Assembly (NCBI RefSeq): GCF_034439435.1
Contig: NZ_JAPCKJ010000008.1
Span: 18,688 to 82,687 of the forward strand
From: Sarcina sp034439435
GTDB lineage: Bacteria > Bacillota > Clostridia > Clostridiales > Clostridiaceae
Direction of reading: 5' to 3'
Length of the DNA stretch: 64,000 nucleotides
Part shown: piece after piece, positions 1-8,634 of the stretch
How positions within the stretch are numbered: the stretch's first letter is position 1
How the letters are laid out: every line of letters starts with the position of its first letter
The notes under the pieces: model-generated
What the model was told of the DNA's origin: nothing
What the model saw: the letters and a program-made list of their open reading frames with translations, nothing else
Databases searched by the model: none
Made by a program: the position numbers and the translations under genes

Positions 1-532
1 TATATATGTATCCTAATTTTAAAACTTCTGTTATCTCATAGTCTTTTCTATTGTTATCCCAAATAGTGCTAACACATTCATGTAAGCTTTCATCAAAAAA
101 AGTTTCTTTTCCATCAATAAGAAGGATATCCACATTTATCATTATTTTTTTTACTATGTTGAATAAACTACTCATAGCTTCAACCAACATCTCATTATCA
201 GATTTCAAACTAAAATCATAAATATATTTTATGTTATCTATTACGTTAATTAAGCTTTTAACGAACCTTTTCTCCCTTATTTCTAACTCTTTATTTATCT
301 TTTTACTCCGCAACTCTTCTTCTTCACTTTTTTGTTTTATATAACTTGTAATTCCTTCAAGACTATTTCCTATTCTATAAATTTCTTCAATATAATCCTG
401 GTTTATATTTTCATTTTGTATTGCTATTTTTTTTATGGAGTTTTTTATTTCTTTCAACCCTTTATCTTCTATAAATAATTCATTATATCTTTTTTCTTCG
501 CAAATACTTTTTAATTCCTCTTCATAGTTCAA
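1..532 (-). CDS. GrpE-like nucleotide exchange factor, partial (C-terminus off the left edge)
   Basis: The frame opens at a TTG (532) placed 7 nt after a GGGGG ribosome binding site and runs off the window after about 177 codons. The first half is charged and helical (two coiled-coil-like stretches). The second half has the pattern of the GrpE beta-domain: FFDESLHECVSTI followed by a variable turn and EITEVLKLGY, resembling the FdpnlHEAv...vlqkGY signature. GrpE proteins exchange nucleotide on Hsp70. It follows a J-domain-like gene by only 17 nt, so the two are probably one leftward operon and an Hsp70-like gene may lie beyond the edge. This is unlikely to be the housekeeping grpE, which normally sits with hrcA and dnaK. 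Family call is from motif reading only. Confidence 0.6.
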   Translation of the reverse strand, partial: MNYEEELKSICEEKRYNELFIEDKGLKEIKNSIKKIAIQNENINQDYIEEIYRIGNSLEGITSYIKQKSEEEELRSKKINKELEIREKRFVKSLINVIDNIKYIYDFSLKSDNEMLVEAMSSLFNIVKKIMINVDILLIDGKETFFDESLHECVSTIWDNNRKDYEITEVLKLGYIY

Positions 533-549
533 ATTAGTACCCCCTTATC

Positions 550-1818
550 CTAATTGTCCTTAAAACTATTTATTACTTTTCTAAATAGCTTTTTCACATT
601 ACTAACTTCTTTCCTTTTAGAATAAAGCTCTTTAGGCACCTCAGTTTTCCCATTTATTTTTTGTATTTTACTATATATCTTTAAAACATCGTTGCAAATA
701 TTTCTAGTTCCTAAATACACTTTTTCATGCTCTTCCTTTAATCTTCCAATGGACTTTATTAGTTCATTATTTTCAAAATTAAACTTATTGAAAAAATCAC
801 TATTTATCTGTTTAAATTCTTCATTAAACTTAAGATCATCACCTAAGAATTCACTTACAACTTTATAATAAATAAGTTTCTTAAATTCACTATTTATTTC
901 TCTATCATCATGGATTTTACAAAGATCTAAGAATAATCTCCTAAAATTCATTATCTTTTCTAAGGTTTCTATATCTTCTTTTTCATCTATTAAAACTAAA
1001 GCTGTAGATGTAAGTTTTACTCCATTTTTGAAGTGAAATTCTTTTAAAATCCTATATAATAAATCTAAAATTGAAGTTTTTATTTCCTTATAATTTTCCT
1101 TTAAAGTAACAGCACTTAATGAAGAGCAGGTTTCATTGAAATCATTTTTACAATCTAATCTATCAGATAAATCTAAAAGCTTTAGATATAATTTATATTT
1201 TTGAGATTCTATATTCTTATTTTCTAAGCCTTCTTTTAAAATTTTAATAGCCTTAGTATAGTCTCTTAATTCACTTACATTATAAATTTCAAATAGCTTT
1301 AAATAAAAATCCACCTCTACATTTTTTAATTTTAAACTCTTCCTTAAAACACTTTCTAAATTTTTCAAATCGTAACTTTCTGAATAAGAATTTATCAAAA
1401 GCTTATAATACTCTATATTGTTAGGATCCCTTATAACTAATTCTTTTAAAATCTTAGAGCTTTTTTTATAATTCCTTTCCTTCATTAAGCACAATGCCAA
1501 ATCCTTTTTAACTTTTGTATTATCAGGATACTTCTGCAAAACTTTTTCAAAGTTTAAAATTGCTAAATCATATTTTTCATCCTTAGCTAAATCAACTCCT
1601 TCATTAAGAATTTTTTTAACCTCTGAATCAAATACCTCAGAAACATAAACATCTCTCTTTGATTTATCTATTAAAGTTTCATAAGCATCCCTTATAACCC
1701 TATATTCCTTAGGGAACTTTTCTGGTGGGTATTTTTTAGTCATATTAAAATAGGCATTTTTCACTTCACTATCAGAGGCATCTATCTCAACATTTAATTC
1801 TTTAAAATAATCGATCAT
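550..1818 (-). CDS. J-domain-like protein with TPR repeats, HPD motif missing
   Basis: 422 residues, ATG preceded by GGAGG. Residues 1-60 fold like a J domain (MIDYFKELNV at the start, then a helix, then FPKEYRVIRDAYETLID matching helix III), but where a J protein has His-Pro-Asp this one reads KKYPPEKF, so the Hsp70-stimulating tripeptide is absent. Residues about 70-215 contain TPR-like helical pairs (YDLAILNFEKVLQKYPDNTK, SKILKELVIRDPNNIEYYKL). The C-terminal half is helical with no recognised domain. It heads a leftward operon with the GrpE-like gene. Likely role is as a co-chaperone or scaffold for a divergent Hsp70; whether it stimulates ATPase activity without HPD is doubtful. Cytosolic, since no signal peptide or membrane segment is seen. 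Confidence 0.65.
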   Translation of the reverse strand: MIDYFKELNVEIDASDSEVKNAYFNMTKKYPPEKFPKEYRVIRDAYETLIDKSKRDVYVSEVFDSEVKKILNEGVDLAKDEKYDLAILNFEKVLQKYPDNTKVKKDLALCLMKERNYKKSSKILKELVIRDPNNIEYYKLLINSYSESYDLKNLESVLRKSLKLKNVEVDFYLKLFEIYNVSELRDYTKAIKILKEGLENKNIESQKYKLYLKLLDLSDRLDCKNDFNETCSSLSAVTLKENYKEIKTSILDLLYRILKEFHFKNGVKLTSTALVLIDEKEDIETLEKIMNFRRLFLDLCKIHDDREINSEFKKLIYYKVVSEFLGDDLKFNEEFKQINSDFFNKFNFENNELIKSIGRLKEEHEKVYLGTRNICNDVLKIYSKIQKINGKTEVPKELYSKRKEVSNVKKLFRKVINSFKDN

Positions 1819-1977
1819 ACATATCCTCCTACCCTTATTAAATAAGTAATATATCTGTATACCATAACTTTATTTCAGTAACTTTAATAATATTCATTGG
1901 TAAGCTTAATTTATTTATAAAACTTAGTATGCTATTGATTATGATTATATTTTCACTTTTATTTAAACTTTCCTTAT

Positions 1978-2006
1978 TTGACATAAATTATTTCTATTAA
2001 TAAAAT
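1978..2006 (+). promoter_or_regulatory. Sigma-A type promoter for the EAL gene
   Basis: TTGACA at 1978-1983 and TAAAAT at 2001-2006 with a 17-nt spacer, about 70 nt upstream of the EAL gene start. No operator is obvious. Confidence 0.6.
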
Positions 2007-2076
2007 GTTAATGAATTATTTAATAAGATTAATTAATAATCTAAAAATATAGTTTAATAAGTCTTTGGAGGTTTCT

Positions 2077-4431
2077 ATGTCGGAAAACCCTTTATATAAA
2101 ATAAAACTCTTTTTTAAAGTCCAAATTATTTTTAGTTTCGTGGTTCTAGGAATAACATTATTTTCTGTATTTACCGACCCCCAAATATTACCTGACTATT
2201 TATTATGGGCTATCGCATTTTCATTTTGGATTTTTCAATGTGTAATTGGAGTATTTTTTTCTTTTAAATACAGACACTCTAAAAGCCATCTTAACACAAT
2301 AAAATTAAGCTTTATACTTATTCAAAGTATTCAACTTTTAATGAACTTAATTGTGAATTTGTTAGGTATTTTAGATTTTCCAATTCACAAAATACTCTTA
2401 CTAAAGAACATAAAGTTAGTTTTATTATCAGCAATTTTAATTTTCATGATTTATATTCTTATAAAGGACATGTTTCAATATAAGATTTTAAGAGACTACA
2501 TAATTAGAGATTCATTTTTTACATTTATACCTTTTGCATTTATTATTTATGAGAACTCTAATTACTTCCTATCGTCTACATACTTCTTAGATGATTCAAT
2601 TTATAGTTTATTTTTATTAAATCTTAATAGCTTATATATTTTCTTAGAAGGATTTCTTATAATCTTAATTTTTGTAAAAACAATTTATTTAAGAAATAAT
2701 AAGAAAAGTAGTTTTCTTTTACTTATATATTTTTATATTTCAATCCTTAATTGTTATATAATCTCATATTTTAATAATGAAATTTTTTATTCTCATTATA
2801 TATATCAAGGGGTAGCTATAGACTTCTTCAGCTCAATACTAGTACTGCTTAGCATCTATTATTCAACAATTGAAAAAGATACCCGCTTTAATATAGGATT
2901 ACTAGATGATTCATATATGAATATAAATAATTCATGGATAAGTGTTACCATAGGAATTTTTCCTGTAACCTTTGCTGCAATATATATAGTTTCATCATCC
3001 ATAATAAATAAAGACTTAAACGGACTTGAAAGTTTAATAATACTACTTCTTATTATGGTTTTATTACTATCTAGAGATGTAATCTTAAGAAGAGATAATT
3101 TAAGATTGATTGAAAGCGTTAAAAAAGCAAATGAAATTGATTTTTTAACTAATATGTATAGTAGAAACTATTTTTTAAAGCAACTTGAATCTAAGCATAA
3201 TAACTATGCTCTCTTTTTTATAGATATAAAAAGCTTTAAAGATATAAATAATATTTTTGGTCATATTGCTGGAGATAAAGTTTTAGTTGAAGTTTCTAAC
3301 AAACTTAAAGAACTTAAGTCTCTATTAGGAAAAGACATCCTATATTGTAGATATAGTGGAAATGATTTCGCTCTAATGTCTAGAATAGATCAAGTTGATT
3401 CTATTTTAAAATTTCTTCATAACTTTGAAGATATAAATGTAAAACATAATGCTGATATTATACATATCAATTTTAATGTTGGTTATTCACTAAATGAATC
3501 TAATGTTAATTTAGATTTATTAATTCAAGAAGCAGATTATGCTTTAATGAGAGCTAAAAAACTTAAAGTATCTAATAACGCAATACTTATGTATGATGAT
3601 AACCTTAAAACAGATTTAGAGCATACAAACATACTAAAGAAGGATTTTAAAGATGATCTTCTATCAAATAAATTCCATTTAGTCTTTCAACCTAAAATTT
3701 CTGTAAAAACCTTAAAAGTTGTTGGTTTTGAAACATTACTAAGGTGGAAACACGATACCTTAGGATATATATCTCCTACTAAATTTATTCCTATTGCAGA
3801 GAATTTAGGAGAAATATCATCCCTTGATTTGTATGTATTTAAAAAAGCTTGTGAATTTCAAAGAAGTTTACTAAAACAAAATATTAAACTTAAGTGTAGT
3901 GTTAATCTTTCTTTAAACACATTAAAATCTTACGATAAAATTTGCCATATACTTCATATTTATAGAAAGCACCGTATTCCACCCAATTTAATAACAGCCG
4001 AAATTTTAGAAAATGTTTCATTAAATAATAATACTAGAACAATAGCCTATATAAATCAGCTTAGATCAAATGGAATTTGTATTTCAATAGATGACTTTGG
4101 AACAGGCTATTCTTCTCTTAGCCAAATATCAAGTTTATATTTTGATGAATTAAAAGTTCCTAGAGAGTTTGTTATTGATGCAAGAACTCCTAATAAAATA
4201 GCTGTTATTGAATTTATATCTATATTAGCAAAAAAATTAAATGTTACTTCAGTTATAGAAGGTGTAGAGACCTATGAAGATTTCAAATTATTTAGTAGAT
4301 TAGGATTTGATGTTGTTCAAGGATATTATTTTTCTAAACCCTTAAATGAAAATGAATTTATGGAATATATAAATTCTACAAAATTAAATCTTGTTGTTAA
4401 AATTGATAAAAATATGGAGCCTACTAAATAA
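2077..4431 (+). CDS. Membrane c-di-GMP phosphodiesterase (degenerate GGDEF plus EAL)
   Basis: 784 residues starting at ATG 2077, 5 nt after GGAGG (an in-frame upstream TTG overlaps that site and is rejected). About eight hydrophobic segments fill residues 10-340. A GGDEF fold follows (LTNMYSRNYF, FFIDIKSFKDINNIFGH), but the active-site loop reads SGNDF at 427-431, so diguanylate cyclase activity is unlikely. The EAL domain (about 530-775) reads ETL at 552-554 but keeps the metal and catalytic residues: the Glu itself, N of CSVNLS, E of TAEIL, DD of SIDDFGTGYSS, K of ELKVP, E of VIEGVET and Q of VQGYYFSKP. It should hydrolyse c-di-GMP at the membrane, possibly with the GGDEF domain as a GTP sensor. 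A monocistronic transcript is likely. Confidence 0.85.
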   Translation: MSENPLYKIKLFFKVQIIFSFVVLGITLFSVFTDPQILPDYLLWAIAFSFWIFQCVIGVFFSFKYRHSKSHLNTIKLSFILIQSIQLLMNLIVNLLGILDFPIHKILLLKNIKLVLLSAILIFMIYILIKDMFQYKILRDYIIRDSFFTFIPFAFIIYENSNYFLSSTYFLDDSIYSLFLLNLNSLYIFLEGFLIILIFVKTIYLRNNKKSSFLLLIYFYISILNCYIISYFNNEIFYSHYIYQGVAIDFFSSILVLLSIYYSTIEKDTRFNIGLLDDSYMNINNSWISVTIGIFPVTFAAIYIVSSSIINKDLNGLESLIILLLIMVLLLSRDVILRRDNLRLIESVKKANEIDFLTNMYSRNYFLKQLESKHNNYALFFIDIKSFKDINNIFGHIAGDKVLVEVSNKLKELKSLLGKDILYCRYSGNDFALMSRIDQVDSILKFLHNFEDINVKHNADIIHINFNVGYSLNESNVNLDLLIQEADYALMRAKKLKVSNNAILMYDDNLKTDLEHTNILKKDFKDDLLSNKFHLVFQPKISVKTLKVVGFETLLRWKHDTLGYISPTKFIPIAENLGEISSLDLYVFKKACEFQRSLLKQNIKLKCSVNLSLNTLKSYDKICHILHIYRKHRIPPNLITAEILENVSLNNNTRTIAYINQLRSNGICISIDDFGTGYSSLSQISSLYFDELKVPREFVIDARTPNKIAVIEFISILAKKLNVTSVIEGVETYEDFKLFSRLGFDVVQGYYFSKPLNENEFMEYINSTKLNLVVKIDKNMEPTK

Positions 4432-4460
4432 GTTAATAATTACTTATTCAAAAAAGGAGC

Positions 4461-4697
4461 TGTATCAAAAGTAACTTAAAATAAAACTTATAAATAGTAT
4501 GAAGAGAATATCTAGATGAGCTTTAGAATTTAAGCTATTACGTAGAAAAATTTGCGTTAAGAAGCTGAGACTGTTTGACCGAAGGGAGTTTCGAAGCTTC
4601 AGCAAATTCTTCGTAATAATAGCTATAAATTCTTAGTGAAATCTAGTAATTCTCGGAATATATTTATAAGTTTTATTAAATAAAGTTTTAATACAAC
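4461..4697. repeat. Large nested inverted-repeat element, about 237 bp
   Basis: The outer arms are imperfect complements. The left arm runs from GTATCAAAAGTAAC through ATAAAACTTATAAATA to GAATATCTAG (about 4461-4516); the right arm mirrors it (about 4641-4697). A second, inner pair of arms (about 4521-4556 and 4601-4640) brackets a more G+C-rich core that can itself pair, GAAGCT with AGCTTC. The whole segment can form one long cruciform or RNA stem. A shorter relative lacking the inner part lies at 55616-55698. No reading frame is seen inside, so it looks like a dispersed non-coding element (MITE or REP type), and it may also end transcription of both flanking convergent genes. Confidence 0.7.
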
Positions 4698-4750
4698 ATA
4701 TATATATTCATGATTATAACTATATTTTTTATTATAAAACTAATTTTCTT

Positions 4751-5443
4751 TTACTCATTTCTATCTCTTATTGCCTCTTCTAAATCTTCATTATTAAATA
4801 CCATACGAACTTCAATACGTCTATCTTTTTTAGTCTCATTTATATCATACTCGTCATACCCTCTATCTCTTTCCTCTTTAGAAGAATAGTTTTCAAACTC
4901 AGACATACCTGATGCTTTAAATTTCTCTCCATGAAGATCTTCAAGTTTACTATCTTCTGGCATCATTTCATTTAAAAAGCTAATTGCTCTTTCAGTAGAT
5001 AATTTTCTTCCGTGGATTGTTCCTCCAGCAAAATCAGTATGTCCAACAATTTCTATATAATCTATTTTTCTCTTTATTTCTTCCTTAGATAAAAGCTTAT
5101 AAAATATCTCTCCTAGTTCAGCTGCTAATTTCTTTCCATCCTCTTTTAAAACTGCACTATCACTATCAAAAAAGGTTTCTGTTTTTATATCAATTTTTCC
5201 TTCTTCTCTGTTAAAATTCATTACTTCCTCATCAACAGCATACTGATTTAATTCCCCTTGAATTTTATCATAAACCGTTTCTCTTTCCGCAGCTATATTG
5301 TCTACAAAAATACTAGAAACCCCAATAGATGTAAGTAATATGAAGAAAAAAACTAAGGTAACAGTGGTCATTATATCAACAAAGGAAGGCCAATAAGAAG
5401 GAACTTCTTGTTCAGTTTTATATTTTCTTCTTCTAACCTTCAT
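4751..5443 (-). CDS. MotB/ZorB-like stator protein with OmpA-type peptidoglycan-binding domain
   Basis: 230 residues from ATG 5443, 6 nt after AGGTG; the ATG lies 2 nt past the stop of the upstream gene, so translation is probably coupled. A short basic N-terminus leads into one membrane helix (PSFVDIMTTVTLVFFFILL, residues about 19-40) bearing the single acidic residue (Asp 23) expected of a proton-conducting MotB/ExbD/ZorB subunit. Residues about 110-225 form an OmpA-like domain (IDYIEIVGHTDFAGG, then RKLSTERAISF), which binds peptidoglycan. With the preceding gene it should form a 5:2-type ion-driven motor unit. No flagellar genes are nearby. The closest type I can name is ZorB of Zorya systems, but the effector genes are not here. 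Confidence 0.75.
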   Translation of the reverse strand: MKVRRRKYKTEQEVPSYWPSFVDIMTTVTLVFFFILLTSIGVSSIFVDNIAAERETVYDKIQGELNQYAVDEEVMNFNREEGKIDIKTETFFDSDSAVLKEDGKKLAAELGEIFYKLLSKEEIKRKIDYIEIVGHTDFAGGTIHGRKLSTERAISFLNEMMPEDSKLEDLHGEKFKASGMSEFENYSSKEERDRGYDEYDINETKKDRRIEVRMVFNNEDLEEAIRDRNE

Positions 5444-5445
5444 TT

Positions 5446-6876
5446 TTAACACCTACCAATCTCTTTGCCATCTTTTTGCCAATCTGAGTTTGATTTTCCC
5501 ATCTCCCTTTTTCTATTTGTACTTCTACTTAATTCCTCAGTAGCTAAGCTTATATCTCTTAAAGGAACATTTAATTTATCAACTATATTAGATGAAAGTT
5601 CTTGTGTTTCTCTTTGAAGAGCATAGTATATTCCATTTGCTACTTCATTTTTCATATTTGAAACATTATCTGAAAACTTGTTTATTCCTCTCTCAAACTC
5701 TTTATAACCATCATTTAATCTTGCAATTTGATTAGATACAACCTGATTATTCTTATTTTGTTCTTCCTTTATGACTTTAAATGCATCATTAAAAGTATTG
5801 TACCCTCTCCTAACCTCATTACTTTGAACTTCTAACCTCATACAAAGTTTATTTATTTCCCTCTTGTTATCATTTATAGACTTAGATAGTTCAATAAAAC
5901 TATCTTTAAGTTTTATTGTTTCAGTTGCAAACTTAGTATTTGTAGCACTTACTGAATTACAGAATTCAGTACTTATTCTATTAAACTTTTCCATGCTCTC
6001 TCCAAAACTCTTTATAGGAGTTTTTATTCCCATTACAGATATTCTAAAGTCGGCTACAATATTATCTAAGTCTTTCATATGCTTATTCATTCCATTAAAA
6101 GTATTTGTCATATCTAATGTATTTCTATTTATTCCTTGAACTAGATTGTTTATTCCTCTATTAAATAAGTCATCTAATTTTACTGAAAGTTCTCCTAAAA
6201 CCCCCTTCATAAAATCAGAAATCATATCTTTCTCTGATTTCATATAAATAGAAAAAAGTATATTATCTAAGTAATCTTCAAAAACATCATAAAAATCTTC
6301 TTTGGCTCTCTTTAGATTAATATTAAGACAGTTTAATGTAACTGAACCTATAACCCCTACAATACTAGTCCAAAAAGCACTAGACATACTATCTAAAGGC
6401 ATATTCATACTTCTTGAAAAATCAGCCATGCTTTGAGTTCCACTAGATAAAATCCCTGTTGTGGTCATAATAGCAATTGTAAGTCCCAAAAAAGTTCCTA
6501 TAAGACCTAGAGCTATTGAAATAGCAGGTAATATATTAGCAATACTTTCTTCTTTTAATATTTTTCCTTCTATATTTTTTTGAATTATAACCTCTGTATT
6601 TATATTGTTAGTTCCTTTATTTGCACTTTTTCTAAATTCATCTGCCATTGATTTCAATTCACTATTAAAAAATTTAAGTTCTTTTTGATTATCTTTATTA
6701 GGTACATTTACCCATTCACTTTCTTGAAAATCCTTTAAGAGTCTTTCATATTTACCTTTAACTCTTATGTTATAAATAACCCCTAAAGATATAACTATTA
6801 AAATTAATCCAACACCAATATACCCCAAAATATTTTGAGTTAAAAATGATTGTAAGATATTGCTTATAATATCCAT
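5446..6876 (-). CDS. MotA/ZorA-like membrane motor subunit with long coiled-coil tail
   Basis: 476 residues from ATG 6876, preceded by GGAGGAG; the longer frame to 6957 has no ribosome binding site. There is an N-terminal membrane helix (about 8-30), then a cytoplasmic stretch, then two helices (about 112-190) with the MotA/TolQ/ExbB signature ILPAISIALGLIGTFLGLTI and a second helix SAFWTSIVGVIGSVTL. From about 200 to the end it is a long helical, coiled-coil tail rich in K, N and E. ZorA proteins share this plan of three membrane helices and an extended intracellular tail, whereas flagellar MotA lacks the tail. Forms an operon with the MotB-like gene. The biological output is not visible from sequence. 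Confidence 0.72.
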   Translation of the reverse strand: MDIISNILQSFLTQNILGYIGVGLILIVISLGVIYNIRVKGKYERLLKDFQESEWVNVPNKDNQKELKFFNSELKSMADEFRKSANKGTNNINTEVIIQKNIEGKILKEESIANILPAISIALGLIGTFLGLTIAIMTTTGILSSGTQSMADFSRSMNMPLDSMSSAFWTSIVGVIGSVTLNCLNINLKRAKEDFYDVFEDYLDNILFSIYMKSEKDMISDFMKGVLGELSVKLDDLFNRGINNLVQGINRNTLDMTNTFNGMNKHMKDLDNIVADFRISVMGIKTPIKSFGESMEKFNRISTEFCNSVSATNTKFATETIKLKDSFIELSKSINDNKREINKLCMRLEVQSNEVRRGYNTFNDAFKVIKEEQNKNNQVVSNQIARLNDGYKEFERGINKFSDNVSNMKNEVANGIYYALQRETQELSSNIVDKLNVPLRDISLATEELSRSTNRKREMGKSNSDWQKDGKEIGRC

Positions 6877-7474
6877 TATAAAAATACTCCTCCTAAAATT
6901 ATTAATCTTTAATATGAAATATATGATGGCAATAGTATTTTTATAATGACTTTCCATAATAAAATTAGGCTATGTTTTAAGTAATTGTTGATTTCTAGAT
7001 ATATATTCAGACCTAACTTAATTTCGCAAAGAGTTTCTATTGTCTATTTCAGAATAATATCTAAGGCTTAGATGAAAGTCCAAATTTAAAATTTGGTATC
7101 TTGAACTTATGCAATCGAACTTTAGTGAGATTGTATTCCTTTTATAGAATACGCTCAAACAAAAAAGGAGCCATATCAATGATACAGCTCCCAACTTCTT
7201 TAGATATCTAACTAATAATTAATATATCCGAACTTCTAAATTATCTATATAAAGAATAAAGGCTGAAGAAAAATTTCTCCAACCAATTCCAAAATAAATA
7301 CTAACACGCTATAAGTATTTACTATATGTAGACAGTATCACATTCTGGTTAAAAATTCAATAAAATCTACATATTTTTCTTTATTCTTTAAAAATTTTTA
7401 TCAATTTATTGAATATATTTACTTTACTGTTATTTTAAACGACAAAAATAGCCATATTAATCAATTTTATATCT
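6877..7474. other. 598-bp intergenic region with repeat remnant and hairpins
   Basis: Contains the left half of the dispersed palindromic repeat (about 6967-7003, beginning AGGCTATGTTTTAA), small hairpins (for example CCAAATTT/AAATTTGG near 7080-7098 and GTATTC/GAATAC near 7132-7151) and a terminator at 7161-7191. No protein-coding frame with a ribosome binding site is seen. Confidence 0.5.
7161..7191 (-). terminator. Rho-independent terminator, leftward
   Basis: On the minus strand GGAGCTGTATCA pairs with TGATATGGCTCC and is followed by six T. It lies about 280 nt beyond the galE stop, so either galE has a long 3' end or another short transcript ends here. Confidence 0.65.
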
Positions 7475-8488
7475 CTAAGAATTATATACTTTATAACTTT
7501 GAGTTTGCCATCTCCAAGAGTCCTCACACATCTCTTCTATTTCATATTTAGCTTGCCATCCTAACTCATTGTTAGCTTTGCTTGGATCAGCATAACACTC
7601 TGCCACATCCCCAGGTCTTCTTTCTATTATTTTATAGGCAATATCTTTTCCACTTATCTTTGAAAAAGCATTGACCAAATCCAAAACACTATATCCTCTT
7701 CCTGTTCCTAAGTTATAAATAACAAGACCAGGTTTCATTGTTAATTTCTCTAGTGCCTTAAGATGTCCAATTGCTAAATCAACTACATGGATATAATCTC
7801 TAACTCCAGTGCCATCATGTGTAGCATAGTCACTTCCAAAAATACTTAGCTCTTCAAGTTCTCCAATAGCAACCTTAGTTATATATGGCATTAAATTATT
7901 TGGAATTCCATTTGGCTCTTCCCCTATTAACCCACTTTTATGTGCGCCTACAGGATTGAAATATCTTAAAATACATATATCCCAAGTATCATCTGATTTA
8001 TATAAGTCACTTAAAATTTCTTCTATCATAAGTTTAGTTCTTCCATATGGATTAGTAACTGATAAAGGACATTCTTCATGACACGGAACAATCTTACACT
8101 CTCCATAAACAGTAGCCGATGAACTAAACACCAATTTTTTAACATTATATTTTTTCATAGTTTCTAATAAAACTAATGTGCTAACTAAGTTATTTTTATA
8201 ATACTCTAGTGGTATTACTGTAGATTCTCCAACAGCCTTTAATGCTGCAAAATGAATTACTGAATCTATTTCATTTTCTGAAAATACTCTCTCTAATCCA
8301 TCACTATCAAGCAAATCCATTTTATAAAACTTTATATCACTTCCTGTGATTTCTTTTATTCTATCTTTAACCAACTCTTTACTATTGGATAGGTTGTCTA
8401 TAACTACAATCTCAAGCCCTTTATTTATTAATTCAACGCATGTATGGCTTCCTATATAACCAAGCCCTCCTGTTACTAATATAGCCAT
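7475..8488 (-). CDS. galE: UDP-glucose 4-epimerase
   Basis: 337 residues, the normal GalE length. Interconverts UDP-glucose and UDP-galactose in the cytosol with bound NAD, feeding the Leloir pathway and envelope polysaccharide synthesis. N-terminal Rossmann motif TGGLGYIGSH, substrate and catalytic residues FSSSATVYG and the catalytic YGRTK (YxxxK), then RYFNPVGAH and the C-terminal RRPGDVAECYAD. The start ATG at 8488 follows GGGTGGAG. It stands alone, with no galK or galT adjacent, which suggests a role in making UDP-galactose for surface glycans rather than galactose catabolism. Confidence 0.95.
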   Translation of the reverse strand: MAILVTGGLGYIGSHTCVELINKGLEIVVIDNLSNSKELVKDRIKEITGSDIKFYKMDLLDSDGLERVFSENEIDSVIHFAALKAVGESTVIPLEYYKNNLVSTLVLLETMKKYNVKKLVFSSSATVYGECKIVPCHEECPLSVTNPYGRTKLMIEEILSDLYKSDDTWDICILRYFNPVGAHKSGLIGEEPNGIPNNLMPYITKVAIGELEELSIFGSDYATHDGTGVRDYIHVVDLAIGHLKALEKLTMKPGLVIYNLGTGRGYSVLDLVNAFSKISGKDIAYKIIERRPGDVAECYADPSKANNELGWQAKYEIEEMCEDSWRWQTQSYKVYNS

Positions 8489-8634
8489 TTTTCTCCACCC
8501 TTTATACCGTATTAAGTGTTTCTTTACAAACTTACAAATTAAAACCTAATTTACACTTTATTACATTTTAACACGGATTACTTGGGCAATTTTATATATT
8601 TTTGTAAATACAAACCACTTCTTATACACATAAT

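Noticed and set aside
2077..4431. Active diguanylate cyclase
   Set aside because: The GGDEF loop is SGNDF, lacking the second Gly and the catalytic acidic pair in the right positions.
4751..6876. Complete Zorya defence system
   Set aside because: Only the motor pair is present. Flanking genes are an EAL protein and galE; no ZorC, ZorD or ZorE-like nuclease or helicase is encoded nearby.
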